Notes: generated by a model not told the origin, from the letters alone. A stretch of DNA of 64,000 bases from Paludibacterium sp. B53371 (GCF_018802765.1 NZ_CP069163.1:1736001-1800000); one strand, 5' to 3'; shown: positions 7,706 to 16,628, counted from the stretch's first letter. Numbers and translations are program-made.

Positions 7706-8154
7706 GAGGTGCAGTGCGGGCAGCGACTGGCTTCGGCATGGACCTCGCTGCGGCAGAACGGGCAGGTTTTGCCGGCAGGGGCAGCCACTTGTCCGGCGGC
7801 CTCTTCCCGTTTGAGACGGTTGATCAGCTTGAGCAGCATGAAAATGGCAAAGGCAACGATGGTAAAGCTGACCAGCGCATTGACGAACAGGCCAATATTC
7901 AGCGTGACCGCCCCGGCACTCTTTGCCGCCGCCAGCGACACATAGGGACCGGCCTGCTTGCCACCCTCGCGCAAAACAATGAACAGATTGCTGAAATCGA
8001 CGTTGCCGATCAGCAGCCCGATGGGCGGCATGATGACATCGTCGACCAGTGACTTGACGATCGTGCCGAACGCCCCGCCGATGACCACGCCGACCGCCAG
8101 GTCGATGACATTGCCCTTGACTGCAAACGCCTTGAATTCTTCCAGCAGTTTCAT
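7693..8154 (-). CDS. mscL: large-conductance mechanosensitive channel with C-terminal zinc ribbon
   Basis: MscL releases solutes on hypo-osmotic shock. This 153-residue version has the N-terminal amphipathic helix ([10 protein letters not shown]), TM1 (about 15-45, [16 protein letters not shown]) and TM2 (about 85-112), all typical. After the short cytoplasmic linker it ends in CPFC (131-134) and CPHC (145-148), a zinc-ribbon-like knuckle replacing the charged helical bundle seen in E. coli. The start at 8154 follows GGGCGAGAC; an upstream ATG-like extension is not conserved in the family. Its last codons overlap the convergent citrate synthase gene. Confidence 0.95.
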   Translation of the reverse strand: MKLLEEFKAFAVKGNVIDLAVGVVIGGAFGTIVKSLVDDVIMPPIGLLIGNVDFSNLFIVLREGGKQAGPYVSLAAAKSAGAVTLNIGLFVNALVSFTIVAFAIFMLLKLINRLKREEAAGQVAAPAGKTCPFCRSEVHAEASRCPHCTSQLD

Positions 8155-8217
8155 CGTCTCGCCCTTGTTTGAATAGGCCACCATTTTGCCGTATGCAGAC
8201 GCAAAGGCAAATGCTTC

Positions 8218-8967
8218 TCAACTGGGCAAGGTGTCATGGTCTGAACTGGGCAAGCCGCGCGACTCGGCTTCATTGGCCACGGCATAGCCATCACGACCGC
8301 CTTTTTTCACCCGGTACATGGCCAGATCGGCCGCCGTCAGCAATTGGGCCGCCTCTTCACCATGATCAGGGAAAAACGCCACCCCGATACTGAGCGAGAT
8401 ATTCAAGCGCTGGCCGGCCAGTTCGAAGGGCTGCTGAAATGCCTTGAGCAGGCGTTTGGCCAGGATTTCACAACCTTCCTGCTTGTCGGGCTCGACCAAC
8501 ACCACAAACTCGTCTCCGCCGACACGGGCAACCAGGTCGCCCTTGCGCACGGTTTCGGTCAGGCGCCGGGCAACGGCAATCAGCAACACATCCCCGGCCC
8601 CATGCCCGTAGATGTCGTTCACCATCTTGAAGCCATCCAGATCAATGAAGGCCAGGCCAAGCCGGGTGTGATGGCGCCGTGAGCGATGAATCGCCGACTC
8701 AAGGTTGCTGAGGAAGGCACGACGATTGGTCAGCTGGGTCAGGGCATCATGAATGGCATCGTTGATCAGCCTGGCCTGGTGAGCTTCGAAGTAGCGATGC
8801 TCACGCCGCAGCAGCCACCACCAGCCGAGAGACGACAACACCACATAGCCCCAGCCAAACAGCAACATGCCTTCACGTGTCTGTTCATTCCAGCCCAGCG
8901 TGAAGCACAGCACAAACAGTGCTGTCAGGGCGCAATACAGCATCGCGAGGCGCACGGGATAGAGCAT
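8218..8967 (-). CDS. membrane-bound diguanylate cyclase (GGDEF)
   Basis: Two hydrophobic segments (about residues 7-27, LAMLYCALTALFVLCF, and 36-55) anchor the protein; there is almost no periplasmic domain. The GGDEF domain occupies about 80-240, with DALTQLTNRRAF opening it and the active-site loop RVGGDEFVVL intact, so c-di-GMP synthesis is expected. I see no clear RxxD inhibitory site before the GGDEF loop. The start at 8967 has AGGAAACGTCC before it; an ATG seven codons upstream is possible. The gene stands alone on the minus strand. Confidence 0.93.
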   Translation of the reverse strand: MLYPVRLAMLYCALTALFVLCFTLGWNEQTREGMLLFGWGYVVLSSLGWWWLLRREHRYFEAHQARLINDAIHDALTQLTNRRAFLSNLESAIHRSRRHHTRLGLAFIDLDGFKMVNDIYGHGAGDVLLIAVARRLTETVRKGDLVARVGGDEFVVLVEPDKQEGCEILAKRLLKAFQQPFELAGQRLNISLSIGVAFFPDHGEEAAQLLTAADLAMYRVKKGGRDGYAVANEAESRGLPSSDHDTLPS

Positions 8968-9026
8968 GGACGTTTCCTGGCTGATCATCCGCCATGGGGC
9001 GGGAAGCGTTCCGCAGAACGAGGCGA

Positions 9027-9058
9027 GAACCCGTGGCTGGCCGCGGGTTCTTCCTTCT
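9027..9058. other. strong hairpin with T-rich flank, role unclear
   Basis: GAACCCGTGG (9027-9036) pairs with CCGCGGGTTC (9041-9050) around CTGG, followed on the plus strand by TTCCTTCTTTTT. It looks like a plus-strand terminator, yet both neighbouring genes are on the minus strand. It may end antisense transcripts or be a relic. Confidence 0.35.
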
Positions 9059-9110
9059 TTTTAAGCCAGATTACAGAAAAAGTGAGCCTATCCTGCTGGC
9101 AACGGCACGC

Positions 9111-9302
9111 CTAGGGTTGTTTTTGGCAGGTCTGGCAGCCAATCAGGCGATACAGCGGGCAGAAACGAATCAGACCGGTCGCGAGCGGTACCACGCCCAG
9201 CCAGCCCCAGGGGCCGATCACGCCAGCCAGCACCAGCGCGATCAGCACCACCCCCAGAAGGATACGTAACAGACGATCAATACTGCCGACATTGGTTTGC
9301 AT
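9111..9302 (-). CDS. DUF2892 small inner-membrane protein
   Basis: A 63-residue protein beginning MQTNVGSIDRLLRILLG, the standard DUF2892 opening, with two close hydrophobic stretches and the WGWLGVVPLATGLIRFCPLY motif. The tail carries Cys residues (RFCPLYRLIGCQTCQ) as in the membrane half of YgaP. Proteins of this family accompany rhodaneses and sulfide- or thiosulfate-responsive genes. It is divergent from an ArsR-type regulator, which probably controls it. The start at 9302 matches the family; eight further upstream codons are not needed. Confidence 0.9.
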   Translation of the reverse strand: MQTNVGSIDRLLRILLGVVLIALVLAGVIGPWGWLGVVPLATGLIRFCPLYRLIGCQTCQKQP

Positions 9303-9351
9303 GGCTGCTCCTTGACGAGGGGACATTGCTCTATTTCATTATTTGACCAAT

Positions 9352-9369
9352 AATTTGAATACTCAAGTT
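9352..9369. promoter_or_regulatory. imperfect palindrome, candidate ArsR-type operator
   Basis: AATTTGAATACTCAAGTT has dyad symmetry (TTGA-N4-TCAA core with matching AA/TT ends). It lies between the DUF2892 and ArsR-type genes, 25 bases before the regulator start. AT-rich dyads of this size are the usual binding sites of ArsR-family repressors. Confidence 0.45.
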
Positions 9370-9394
9370 TACTTTGGCATGTCCGGAGCATCGC

Positions 9395-9739
9395 ATGGCG
9401 CAATTACCCGATCAGGCACTGGTTCAGGTCGCCCAGTACTTTCAGGCCCTGGCCGAACCGACCCGCCTGAAAATCCTCAACGAACTGCGCAACGGCGAGC
9501 GCAACGTCGGCGAACTGGCGCAGGTCTGCCAATGCACGCTGGCCAACGTTTCCAAACACCTGTCCTTGCTGGCCAAGCATGGCCTGGTATCGCGCCAGGG
9601 GCGCGGCACCAGTGTCTACTATGGTATCAGCGACCCGAATATCTACGCCCTGTGCGACCTGGTCTGTGACAACCTGCTGCGCCAGCTGGACAAGCAGCAC
9701 GAGTTTGCCAACCTGATCCGTCAGGCCGGCGGGCAGTAA
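9395..9739 (+). CDS. ArsR-family winged-helix regulator
   Basis: The 114-residue protein has the ArsR architecture: PTRLKILNELRNGERNVGEL, then the recognition helix region CTLANVSKHLSLLAKHGLV and a beta wing GRGTSVYYGISD. Four cysteines are notable: C45 and C47 at the start of the recognition helix and C87 and C91 in the last helix. Two such positions are used by persulfide- and thiol-sensing ArsR proteins to form a disulfide or polysulfide bridge. With the divergent DUF2892 gene the best guess is a reactive-sulfur or redox repressor; a metal sensor is the alternative. GGAG precedes the start by seven bases. Confidence 0.9.
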   Translation: MAQLPDQALVQVAQYFQALAEPTRLKILNELRNGERNVGELAQVCQCTLANVSKHLSLLAKHGLVSRQGRGTSVYYGISDPNIYALCDLVCDNLLRQLDKQHEFANLIRQAGGQ

Positions 9740-9853
9740 GACCGGCAGGACATTTGTCCCGCCTCCGGGGGAGTGATATGTTATGGCCATGGTCGGCTGA
9801 CGGTGCGCGCAAACAGAGGCAGCGGCAGCGGGCTCATTTCTCGGGAGAGACAA

Positions 9854-10303
9854 ATGTATCAACGCATTTTTGTTCCTGTAGACAACAGTGAAGCTTCTTT
9901 TCAGGCGCTGACCGAGGCATGCAAGCTGGCCCAGGTCAGCGGCGGCACCCTGCGCATCGTTCATGTGGCCAATATGAGCGAACCGGGCTGGGGCAATACC
10001 GACTTCGTGCCGGCTGCCGACATGCAACAAGTCGCAGATGGCCAGAGTGAAATTCTGCTGCAGGCCAAGCAACTGGCCCAGTCGTTCAATGTGCCGTCGG
10101 AGTGCAAGGTCCTGAAAAACTGGGTCGACAAGATTCCGCACGTGCTGGCAGAAGATGCCAGGGCCTGGGACGCCGACCTGATCGTCATGAACACCCATGG
10201 CTGGACCGGACTGAAGCGCCTGCTGCTGGGCAGCGTGGCCGAAGGCGTGCTGCGCGCCGCGTCCATTCCCACTCTGCTGATCCGTACCTCGAACGACCGT
10301 TGA
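9854..10303 (+). CDS. universal stress protein, UspA family
   Basis: A 149-residue single Usp domain: [16 protein letters not shown] at the start, then a long variable loop, and the nucleotide-binding end [20 protein letters not shown] followed by the last strand IPTLLIRTS. The glycine-rich loop is of the ATP-binding type. The start at 9854 is set by GGGAGAG seven bases upstream; the 27-residue N-terminal extension in the same frame is not Usp-like. The large FUSC gene begins 41 bases downstream, so the two may be cotranscribed. Confidence 0.95.
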   Translation: MYQRIFVPVDNSEASFQALTEACKLAQVSGGTLRIVHVANMSEPGWGNTDFVPAADMQQVADGQSEILLQAKQLAQSFNVPSECKVLKNWVDKIPHVLAEDARAWDADLIVMNTHGWTGLKRLLLGSVAEGVLRAASIPTLLIRTSNDR

Positions 10304-10322
10304 TGTCCGACGGCCCATCGTC

Positions 10323-10348
10323 ACATGGCTCACCACGGTGAGCCATGT
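10323..10348 (+). promoter_or_regulatory. 12-bp perfect hairpin enclosing SD and start codon of FUSC gene
   Basis: ACATGGCTCACC (10323-10334) and GGTGAGCCATGT (10337-10348) are exact reverse complements separated by two bases. The right arm contains both the Shine-Dalgarno-like GGTGAG and the ATG at 10345. In RNA this would hide the initiation site of the FUSC gene. There is no U-tract, so it is not a typical terminator for the upstream UspA gene. Confidence 0.6.
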
Positions 10349-12516
10349 CTCAGCCGGATACCCCCTTGTTGCCTCCCCGCTTCACCCGCCTGCTGCATGC
10401 CAGCCGCAAATTTGTTTACGGCCAGTCACTGTTCTGGTCGCTGCGTGTCGCCCTTGGTACATTTCTGCCCTGCCTGCTGCTGCTTGTCTGGCTGGACCGA
10501 CCGGTCAGCGGCCTCGCCGCCGCCACCAGCGCCCTGTATGTCGGCCTGATCGACCTGCCCGGTCCGTTATCCGGCAAGCGCAGGGAAATGCTGTGGTGCG
10601 CCCTGGCCGTCATCGCCAGCGCCAGCCTGATCACGCTGGCCATGCACAGCGAGCCGGGGCTGTGGCTGGCAGCGTTGCTGATCAGTGCCGCCGGGGCCTA
10701 CGCCATGCAGTTTGGCCTCAAAAGCGGGATTATCGGTCTGAATGCCGTCATGACGATGGCGGTGGCCCTGAGCCTGCGTGGCAAGCAACTGGATTACGAA
10801 CTGGCCTATCTGGAGGGCGTCGTCATCGGGGCGCTCTGGTATGTGGCCTTTGCCCTGACGATCTGCCGGCTGTTTCGGCATCAGATGCATCGCCGTGCGC
10901 TGGCCGATGAGTTGTTTGCCACGGCCGAGCAGTTCCGCGCCCGCGCCTTGTGCTACGACCCTGCCATCTCCCCAAGGCAAGGCAGCATGGCTTTGCTGGC
11001 TTCGCAGAATCGGCAGCAGCAGCGTCACTTGCTGACACGCGAGTTGATTCTGGGCGAGCTGAGCCGGCAGCCCCCCGAATCGCTCTCCCCCGCGCAGTGG
11101 CAGCTTTACAATCTGATGGCCGATTGTGTCGCGCTGTTTGACCTGGTGGTCGCCGCACACACCGACTTTGCTGCGTTGCGCCAGCCCCCGGCCAGCCACC
11201 CGCTACTGCGTCAGTTGCGCGATGTGTTGAATCATGGCGCGGGCTTGCTGGATGAAATCGCCATGGCATTGTCGACACACCGGCAACTGCACCGCTTTGG
11301 CCTGGAGCCGGCGCGACTGCAGCAGCTGGAACAAAACCTGCAGTCCGTCGCGCCCACGCTGCCGTCACCGGTGCTCGCCAATCTGCAAGAAAGCGTGCAA
11401 CGGATTCGCGAAATGCGCCGCCTGATCGCCAAACTGGCGCGTGACCTGCGTTCGACCAGCAACACCAGCGGCTTTGACATCCACCAGGTGATGCATTTCT
11501 ATCGCGCGCCGGCCCCGTTGCTGAGCAAGCCGGCCAACTGGCTGGCCCGGCCGGCCACTTCCTATGCAGCCAGACTCAGCCTGGCCGTGTTGCTGGCACT
11601 CTGGCTGGCGGCCTGGCGCCACGGCACCCACGACAACTGGATCGTCCTGACCGTCGTGGTTGCACTGCGCCCCGGCTTCGGTCAGAGCTGGCAGCGCAGC
11701 ATCCAGCGCGTCAAAGGCACCGTCCTGGGCTGTGCCCTGGCCGTCGGCGTGCTGGCGCTCAGTCATGATCCCTGGCTATTGCTCGGGCTGACCTTCCTCA
11801 GCCTGATGCTCGGGCTGGGGCTGGCTGCGCTGGACTATCTGCTGGCGGCGACGTTTTTCTCGATGATGCTGGTGTGGATGTACTACCTGCTGGTGCCGGA
11901 GGCGCGGGTGATTGAGGCCCGGCTGCTGGATACCGCGCTGGGCGCGGTCATTGCCCTGCTGGTCTGTCACCTGAGTCCGGACTGGGAGTCCGCACAGATC
12001 CGGCGTCGCAGCGAAGGGTTGATGTCGGCACTGATTGCCTGGCTGGGCGGGCTGGCGACGCTGAACGGGGAGCAACTGATTGCCTGGCGTGCAGCCCAGC
12101 GTGATGCACTGACGGCACTGATGCAGTTGGCGACGACCCGGGACAATATGCTGCTGGAACCGGAGGAAACACATCTCGGCGAACAGGATACACAGGATCT
12201 GCTATTGCTCGGCCACTTGCTGCTGACACTCGGTGCGCCCCTGGCTCGCCAGCAACTGGCCCAGGGGCTGACGGCAAGGCAAAGGCAGGATATTGAGCAG
12301 GCGCTGCAGATCTTGCAGCAACAACGGGTGCCGGACAGCTATCAGCCGGCCATGGAGGTCAATCTGAGTGAATGTACCGTACTCATGATTCAGGCACTGG
12401 CCAGACTGCAAACTGCCAGCCAGACCAGTGCTCATCGGCGCCGTGCCGCTCAGGCGGTCTCGACCGGCAGGCCGGCCGCATCGAAGACACCTTCGAACAA
12501 GACCGAGCTCAGGTAG
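10345..12516 (+). CDS. FUSC/YccS-family membrane transporter
   Basis: This 723-residue membrane protein has the duplicated layout of YccS/AaeB-type FUSC proteins: a first cluster of hydrophobic helices (about 30-170, including [19 protein letters not shown]), a soluble helical section (about 180-390), a second membrane cluster (about 410-550, with the family's [16 protein letters not shown] motif) and a C-terminal cytoplasmic region. Family members are linked to efflux of aromatic acids or other organic anions. The start codon lies in a hairpin. The last 22 codons overlap the convergent cysK gene by 67 bases, and the basic tail from about residue 690 may be dispensable. Confidence 0.9.
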   Translation: MSQPDTPLLPPRFTRLLHASRKFVYGQSLFWSLRVALGTFLPCLLLLVWLDRPVSGLAAATSALYVGLIDLPGPLSGKRREMLWCALAVIASASLITLAMHSEPGLWLAALLISAAGAYAMQFGLKSGIIGLNAVMTMAVALSLRGKQLDYELAYLEGVVIGALWYVAFALTICRLFRHQMHRRALADELFATAEQFRARALCYDPAISPRQGSMALLASQNRQQQRHLLTRELILGELSRQPPESLSPAQWQLYNLMADCVALFDLVVAAHTDFAALRQPPASHPLLRQLRDVLNHGAGLLDEIAMALSTHRQLHRFGLEPARLQQLEQNLQSVAPTLPSPVLANLQESVQRIREMRRLIAKLARDLRSTSNTSGFDIHQVMHFYRAPAPLLSKPANWLARPATSYAARLSLAVLLALWLAAWRHGTHDNWIVLTVVVALRPGFGQSWQRSIQRVKGTVLGCALAVGVLALSHDPWLLLGLTFLSLMLGLGLAALDYLLAATFFSMMLVWMYYLLVPEARVIEARLLDTALGAVIALLVCHLSPDWESAQIRRRSEGLMSALIAWLGGLATLNGEQLIAWRAAQRDALTALMQLATTRDNMLLEPEETHLGEQDTQDLLLLGHLLLTLGAPLARQQLAQGLTARQRQDIEQALQILQQQRVPDSYQPAMEVNLSECTVLMIQALARLQTASQTSAHRRRAAQAVSTGRPAASKTPSNKTELR

Positions 12517-13436
12517 CGTTCGCCGGAGTCCGGCAGGACCACCACGATCGTCTTGCCGGCATTTTCCGGCCGCTTGGCCAGACGCACGGCCACTGCCACG
12601 GCGGCACCGCAGGAGATACCCGACAGCAGACCTTCCTCGCGCGCCAGGCGGCGAGCAAATTCGATCGCTTCTTCATTGCTCACCTGCTCGATATCGTCGA
12701 TCAGCGACAGATCCAGCACCCCCGGGACAAATCCGGCACCAATCCCCTGGATTTTGTGCGGGCCGGGCTTGAGTGGCTCTCCGGCACGGGTCTGGGTCAG
12801 AATCGGGCTGGCAGCCGGCTCGACCGCCACCGAGCGCACGGCCTTGCCGCGGGTTTGCTTCAGGTAGCGGGTGACGCCGGTGATGGTACCGCCGGTCCCG
12901 ACACCCGACACGAAGATATCAATCTGACCATCGGTGGCGTTCCACAGCTCCGGACCGGTGGTGGCTTCGTGAATGGCCGGATTGGCCGGGTTCTTGAACT
13001 GTTGCAGCAGGACGTAGCGATCCGGATCAGAAGCGGCAATTTCTTCTGCCTTGGCGACGGCGCCACTCATTCCGCGGGCACCTTCGGTCAGAATCAGCTT
13101 GGCACCAAAAGACAGCAGCAGCTTGCGCCGTTCGATGCTCATGGTTTCCGGCATGGTCAGGGTCAGCGGAATGCCGCGGGCAGCAGCCACAAAGGCCAGC
13201 GCAATCCCGGTATTGCCGCTGGTCGGCTCGATCAGCTCTTTGCCCGGGCCGAGCAGACCGCGCTTTTCCGCATCCCAGATCATGGCGGCGCCAATGCGGC
13301 ACTTCACCGAATAAGCCGGATTACGGCCTTCGATCTTGGCCAGAATCGTCGCGGGGGCGCCGTCGGCGATGCGGTTGAGTCGTACCAGCGGCGTATTGCC
13401 GATCGATTGGGAGTTGTCTGCAAACCATTGGGCCAT
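12450..13436 (-). CDS. cysK: cysteine synthase A (O-acetylserine sulfhydrylase)
   Basis: CysK makes L-cysteine from O-acetylserine and sulfide with PLP. The 328-residue sequence has the PLP lysine in [14 protein letters not shown] (near residue 43), the substrate loop [13 protein letters not shown], the phosphate-binding [10 protein letters not shown] and the C-terminal [10 protein letters not shown]. The SVKCRIG wording and [12 protein letters not shown] are those of the enterobacterial CysK type rather than CysM. The start follows CAGGAGAAC. The 3' end overlaps the FUSC gene on the other strand. Confidence 0.97.
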   Translation of the reverse strand: MAQWFADNSQSIGNTPLVRLNRIADGAPATILAKIEGRNPAYSVKCRIGAAMIWDAEKRGLLGPGKELIEPTSGNTGIALAFVAAARGIPLTLTMPETMSIERRKLLLSFGAKLILTEGARGMSGAVAKAEEIAASDPDRYVLLQQFKNPANPAIHEATTGPELWNATDGQIDIFVSGVGTGGTITGVTRYLKQTRGKAVRSVAVEPAASPILTQTRAGEPLKPGPHKIQGIGAGFVPGVLDLSLIDDIEQVSNEEAIEFARRLAREEGLLSGISCGAAVAVAVRLAKRPENAGKTIVVVLPDSGERYLSSVLFEGVFDAAGLPVETA

Positions 13437-13740
13437 GTCATGTTCTCCTGAGTGGCGATCCGTATGGGAACCTACTTTATACGCTCATTTATATAATTCA
13501 AAAGAATAAAAAATCATAATAGTCTGCAAAATGCACATATACTGCCTGCCGCACGGCCTGGCACGCCCTGCCAAAGGGGGGAATTGATCCATCTCACATC
13601 CCCGGCGGAGATAGCGTACTATATTGAAGTCAGCCTCATACAAATGGCATAGTTTGTCGCGGAGTTTCAGGAAATTCGTCATGAAACCGGCGCCAGACAG
13701 CCATCCGAACAAGGTTTTTCTTGCGACAAGGAGCCTCTTG
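13437..13740. other. divergent intergenic region of cysK and yqjD-like gene
   Basis: No gene is apparent in these 304 bases. The left part (13470-13525) is very AT-rich and on the minus strand offers TTGAAT and, sixteen bases on, TAAAGT as a possible cysK promoter; such AT-rich stretches are where CysB-type activators bind. The right part contains TACTATAT near 13617 as a possible minus-10 for the yqjD-like gene. No clear hairpin was found. Confidence 0.35.
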
Positions 13741-14055
13741 ATGCCACACCAAGCCATGACAGCCGATAACGAACAGCTGCTGCAGGATGTCCGTCAGGTG
13801 CTGTCCAATACCGAAGACCTGCTCAACAGTGCCGGTGACGAAGGGGGTGAAAAGGTGCGCGAATTACGTCAGCGCATCGGCGCCAACCTGAAACAGGCCA
13901 AAACCCGTCTGATCGAAGCCGAGCAACTGATCGCCGGCAAAGCCAAGGCCGCAGCCAAGGCCACCGACCAGTACGTTCACGAGAATCCCTGGAAATCGAT
14001 TGGCATCGCCGCAGGCGTGGGCCTGCTGCTCGGCATGCTGATCTCCCGCCGCTAA
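13741..14055 (+). CDS. DUF883 protein, YqjD/ElaB type
   Basis: The 104-residue protein has a long charged amphipathic region (about 5-75, NEQLLQDVRQVLSNTEDLL and AKTRLIEAEQLIAGKAKAAA) followed by one C-terminal transmembrane helix ending in LLGMLISRR. YqjD and ElaB of E. coli are tail-anchored and associate with ribosomes in stationary phase. It heads a three-gene set with yqjE- and yqjK-like genes spaced by three bases, the same order as in E. coli. The start at 13741 has AAGGAG upstream; an open 39-codon extension lacks family similarity. Confidence 0.9.
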   Translation: MPHQAMTADNEQLLQDVRQVLSNTEDLLNSAGDEGGEKVRELRQRIGANLKQAKTRLIEAEQLIAGKAKAAAKATDQYVHENPWKSIGIAAGVGLLLGMLISRR

Positions 14056-14058
14056 GCC

Positions 14059-14448
14059 ATGACGGATTCCTCGCCACGCCCCGCCCGAGCCGGTACGATT
14101 CGTTCGTTGCTGGACCGGGCGGTCTCTTTGTTTCTGGTCCGCGCCGAGTTGTTCAGCATTGAGGCGCGCGAGCAGAAAGAAGCGCTGCTGGCGCAATTGC
14201 TGCTGGCCTTCGCGGCATTCTGCGCCCTGCTGCTGACCATGATGGCCGGCTTGCTGCTGCTGGTGGTGCTCACCCCTGCGGCCTGGCGCGCCTGGGTGCT
14301 GGCCGGCGTGACCCTGGTGGCGGCACTGAGCTGCCTGCTGCTGCTCTGGCGTCTGATGCACGCATTGCAGCATCAACCGCCCGCCTTCGCGACCACGCTG
14401 CAAGAGGTGCGCAAGGATTGCCAGACCTTATTCAAGCTGCAGGACTGA
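14059..14448 (+). CDS. YqjE-like phage-holin-family membrane protein
   Basis: The 129-residue protein has an N-terminal cytoplasmic amphipathic part (SLLDRAVSLFLVRAELFSIE) and two hydrophobic helices (about 47-74 and 78-97), matching the DUF1469/holin superfamily III pattern. It lies between the DUF883 and YqjK-like genes with spacers of three bases, so the three are surely cotranscribed. Function is poorly known; E. coli yqjE is membrane-bound and stress-induced. Confidence 0.87.
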   Translation: MTDSSPRPARAGTIRSLLDRAVSLFLVRAELFSIEAREQKEALLAQLLLAFAAFCALLLTMMAGLLLLVVLTPAAWRAWVLAGVTLVAALSCLLLLWRLMHALQHQPPAFATTLQEVRKDCQTLFKLQD

Positions 14449-14451
14449 CCG

Positions 14452-14712
14452 ATGAATCGTCGAGAGCGTGAATTGCGCAAGACCCTGCTGCTGGTCAAGG
14501 GCGACGCCCTGCGCATGCAACTTGGGCTGGAACTGCAGCAACTGCAGCACACCCTTTCCCTGACCGGTTTACTGGGCCGATTGTTGCCACAGCTGATCGG
14601 TCTGGGCGGCCGGCAGGGTGGCCGCCGGCGCGGCTGGTGGCGCATCCTGCGGCTGTTGTTCGGCTCGCTCGGCATCTGGCGCACCCTGTCGGACTGGTTC
14701 AAATCACGCTGA
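14452..14712 (+). CDS. YqjK-like small basic protein
   Basis: An 86-residue basic protein starting MNRRERELRKTLLLVKGDALRMQL, close in pattern to YqjK. A heptad-like leucine series spans residues 22-45, then a glycine/arginine patch (GGRQGGRRRGWWR) and a tryptophan-rich C-terminal helix that may sit at the membrane surface. Its place as third gene of the yqjD-yqjE set supports the call. No enzymatic motif is seen. Confidence 0.75.
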   Translation: MNRRERELRKTLLLVKGDALRMQLGLELQQLQHTLSLTGLLGRLLPQLIGLGGRQGGRRRGWWRILRLLFGSLGIWRTLSDWFKSR

Positions 14713-14726
14713 CTGCCGGCCGCCAC

Positions 14727-15869
14727 ATGACCTCCCCCGCACCCAATATTGGTATCACCTGGTTTGCCACGCATCAGCCAGGCTATTCGATCTGGTCGAA
14801 CGGCACCTTGCAGAATGTGCTGTTGCTGTTTCATTTGTTACGTCAGGCCGGTGCCGGGCAGATCTGGCTGATCAACGGCGGCGATGCCGACACGCTGCCG
14901 CCTGCCCTGCGCCTGGCTGAGCCGACACTGCCGCTGGTCCGTTTCGAGGAGGTGGCCGAGCAGCTGGACGTTCTGATCGAAGGCGGGGCGCAGGTTCAGC
15001 CCGCCCAGGCCGAGCAGGTCCACCGTCGCGGCGGCATCGTCCTGGCCTATCGCTGCGGCAATGACTATGTGATGGATGCCGAACGGATCTGCTTCGATTT
15101 GCCGGCAGGATCGGCTTTCAACGGCACGGTATTCGACGAAATCTGGACCCAGCCTCAGCACGAAAAGACTTGCCGGCACTTTTGGGAGCTGGCGCTTCGC
15201 GCCCCGGTGCGGATCATGCCGCATATCTGGAGCCCTCGTTTTATCCGCCAGGAGCTGGACAATCTGGCGCGCACCGACCCGGACGTCCATTTTGGCTACC
15301 AGCCGGGCAACGGCGCCAGACGGGTTGCGATCTTCGAGCCCAACCTGAATGTCATCAAAACCTTCATGACCCCCCTGCTGATCTGCGAAGCCGCCTATCG
15401 CAAGGATCCGGGGGCCCTGTCGGCCGTCTACGTCACCAATACCAGCGGCCTGACGTCGCATCCGAGTTTTCGTGACCTGACCGCCGCCCTGAGCGTCTGC
15501 CGCGACAAAGTAGCCTCTTTCGAGGCCCGTTACCGTATTCCGATGTTCCTGGGTCGCTATACGGATGTCGTGGTATCGCATCAATGGGAGAACGGTTTGA
15601 ATTACCTGTATTACGACGTGCTGTATGGCGGCTACCCGTTGGTTCACAACTCACCCTGGTTGCGCGACTTCGGCTACTACTACCCGGACTTTGATGCGAA
15701 CGCCGGTGCCCAGGCGCTGCTGAGCGCGATTCGCCAGCACGATCAGCATGCCTTGCACTACCGTCAGCAGACCGAGCGGCTGCTGGCACGGGTCGACATC
15801 GGCCACCCCGACAACCAGCGTTGCCACATGCAGCGCATCCACGAGCTGCTGGCAGCCCGGCGCAACTGA
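14727..15869 (+). CDS. DUF2827 family protein, glycosyltransferase-like
   Basis: The 380-residue protein begins NIGITWFATHQPGYSIWSNG and continues with an alternating strand-helix pattern suggestive of a GT-B fold. YYDVLYGGYPLVHNSPWLRD near residue 300 resembles the donor-binding region of glycosyltransferases, where a conserved acidic residue is expected. DUF2827 proteins have no assigned substrate. The start at 14727 (15 bases after the YqjK-like stop) is preferred to an upstream in-frame start inside that gene. It is followed eight bases later by a DUF1345 gene; cotranscription is likely. Confidence 0.8.
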   Translation: MTSPAPNIGITWFATHQPGYSIWSNGTLQNVLLLFHLLRQAGAGQIWLINGGDADTLPPALRLAEPTLPLVRFEEVAEQLDVLIEGGAQVQPAQAEQVHRRGGIVLAYRCGNDYVMDAERICFDLPAGSAFNGTVFDEIWTQPQHEKTCRHFWELALRAPVRIMPHIWSPRFIRQELDNLARTDPDVHFGYQPGNGARRVAIFEPNLNVIKTFMTPLLICEAAYRKDPGALSAVYVTNTSGLTSHPSFRDLTAALSVCRDKVASFEARYRIPMFLGRYTDVVVSHQWENGLNYLYYDVLYGGYPLVHNSPWLRDFGYYYPDFDANAGAQALLSAIRQHDQHALHYRQQTERLLARVDIGHPDNQRCHMQRIHELLAARRN

Positions 15870-15877
15870 CCTTCACC

Positions 15878-16528
15878 ATGAACCCGAAATCCTTGCTGAC
15901 TGCCCGTCCGCGATTACTGCTGGCCATCCTGCTCGCGGCCCTGCTGATGTGCTTGCTGCCAACGGACCGACCGGTGCTGACGCGCGTCTTGCTGGCCTGG
16001 AACGGCGGCTGCTGGTTTTATCTGCTGTCGCTGTTGACCATGATGTTGCGTGCAACACCGGAACGCATTCGCCATATCGCCCGCATCCAGGATGAAAGTG
16101 CCGCCATGGTGCTGACCTGTGTCTGTGTCGGGGTGGTGATGAGTCTGTTGGCGATTGTGCTGGAGCTGGCCAATGCCAAGGACCTGCACGGACTGGCGCG
16201 CAGCACCCATCTGGTGCTGGCCGCCAGTACCCTGCTCGCCGCCTGGCTGCTGGTGCCGACCATGTTTGCCATGCACTACGCCCATCTGTACTACGGCGCA
16301 CGGGAGGATGCACGACCGCTGGTTTTCCCGGATCGGCCGGCCAGTCCGGACTATTGGGATTTTGCCTACTTTGCCTTCACCATCGCCGTGGCCTCGCAAA
16401 CCGCCGACATCGCACCTTTCAATCGCCGTGCGCGGCGCCTGGTGCTGGCCCAATCCATACTGGCGTTTGTGTTCAACACCAGCATTCTGGCCATGTCAAT
16501 CAATGTGGCCGCCAGCCTGATCAGCTGA
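15878..16528 (+). CDS. DUF1345 integral membrane protein
   Basis: A 216-residue protein with about five hydrophobic segments: near 13-28, 38-56, 76-95, 106-126 and 190-212. The signature HYAHLYYG (about 129-136) followed by DYWDFAYFAFTIAVASQTAD is diagnostic of DUF1345. The function of the family is unknown; some homologues sit beside ion or acid stress genes. The start ATG at 15878 comes eight bases after the preceding stop. Confidence 0.88.
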   Translation: MNPKSLLTARPRLLLAILLAALLMCLLPTDRPVLTRVLLAWNGGCWFYLLSLLTMMLRATPERIRHIARIQDESAAMVLTCVCVGVVMSLLAIVLELANAKDLHGLARSTHLVLAASTLLAAWLLVPTMFAMHYAHLYYGAREDARPLVFPDRPASPDYWDFAYFAFTIAVASQTADIAPFNRRARRLVLAQSILAFVFNTSILAMSINVAASLIS

Positions 16529-16628
16529 CTTTCCTGGGCGCCAGCAGCGCCCGCCTTGCAATCGCGTTATGTCGTTGCAGAAAAATATAACTGACCTTAT
16601 CCGCCATATCGGCAATCTCTGCAGAAAC

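Noticed and set aside
9027-9058. Terminator for the diguanylate cyclase or DUF2892 gene
   Set aside because: The T-rich side is on the plus strand, whereas both genes are read on the minus strand; kept only as an unexplained hairpin.
12372-13451. Long plus-strand open frame opposite cysK
   Set aside because: It mirrors cysK codon structure, has no family resemblance and no ribosome site; cysK is certain.
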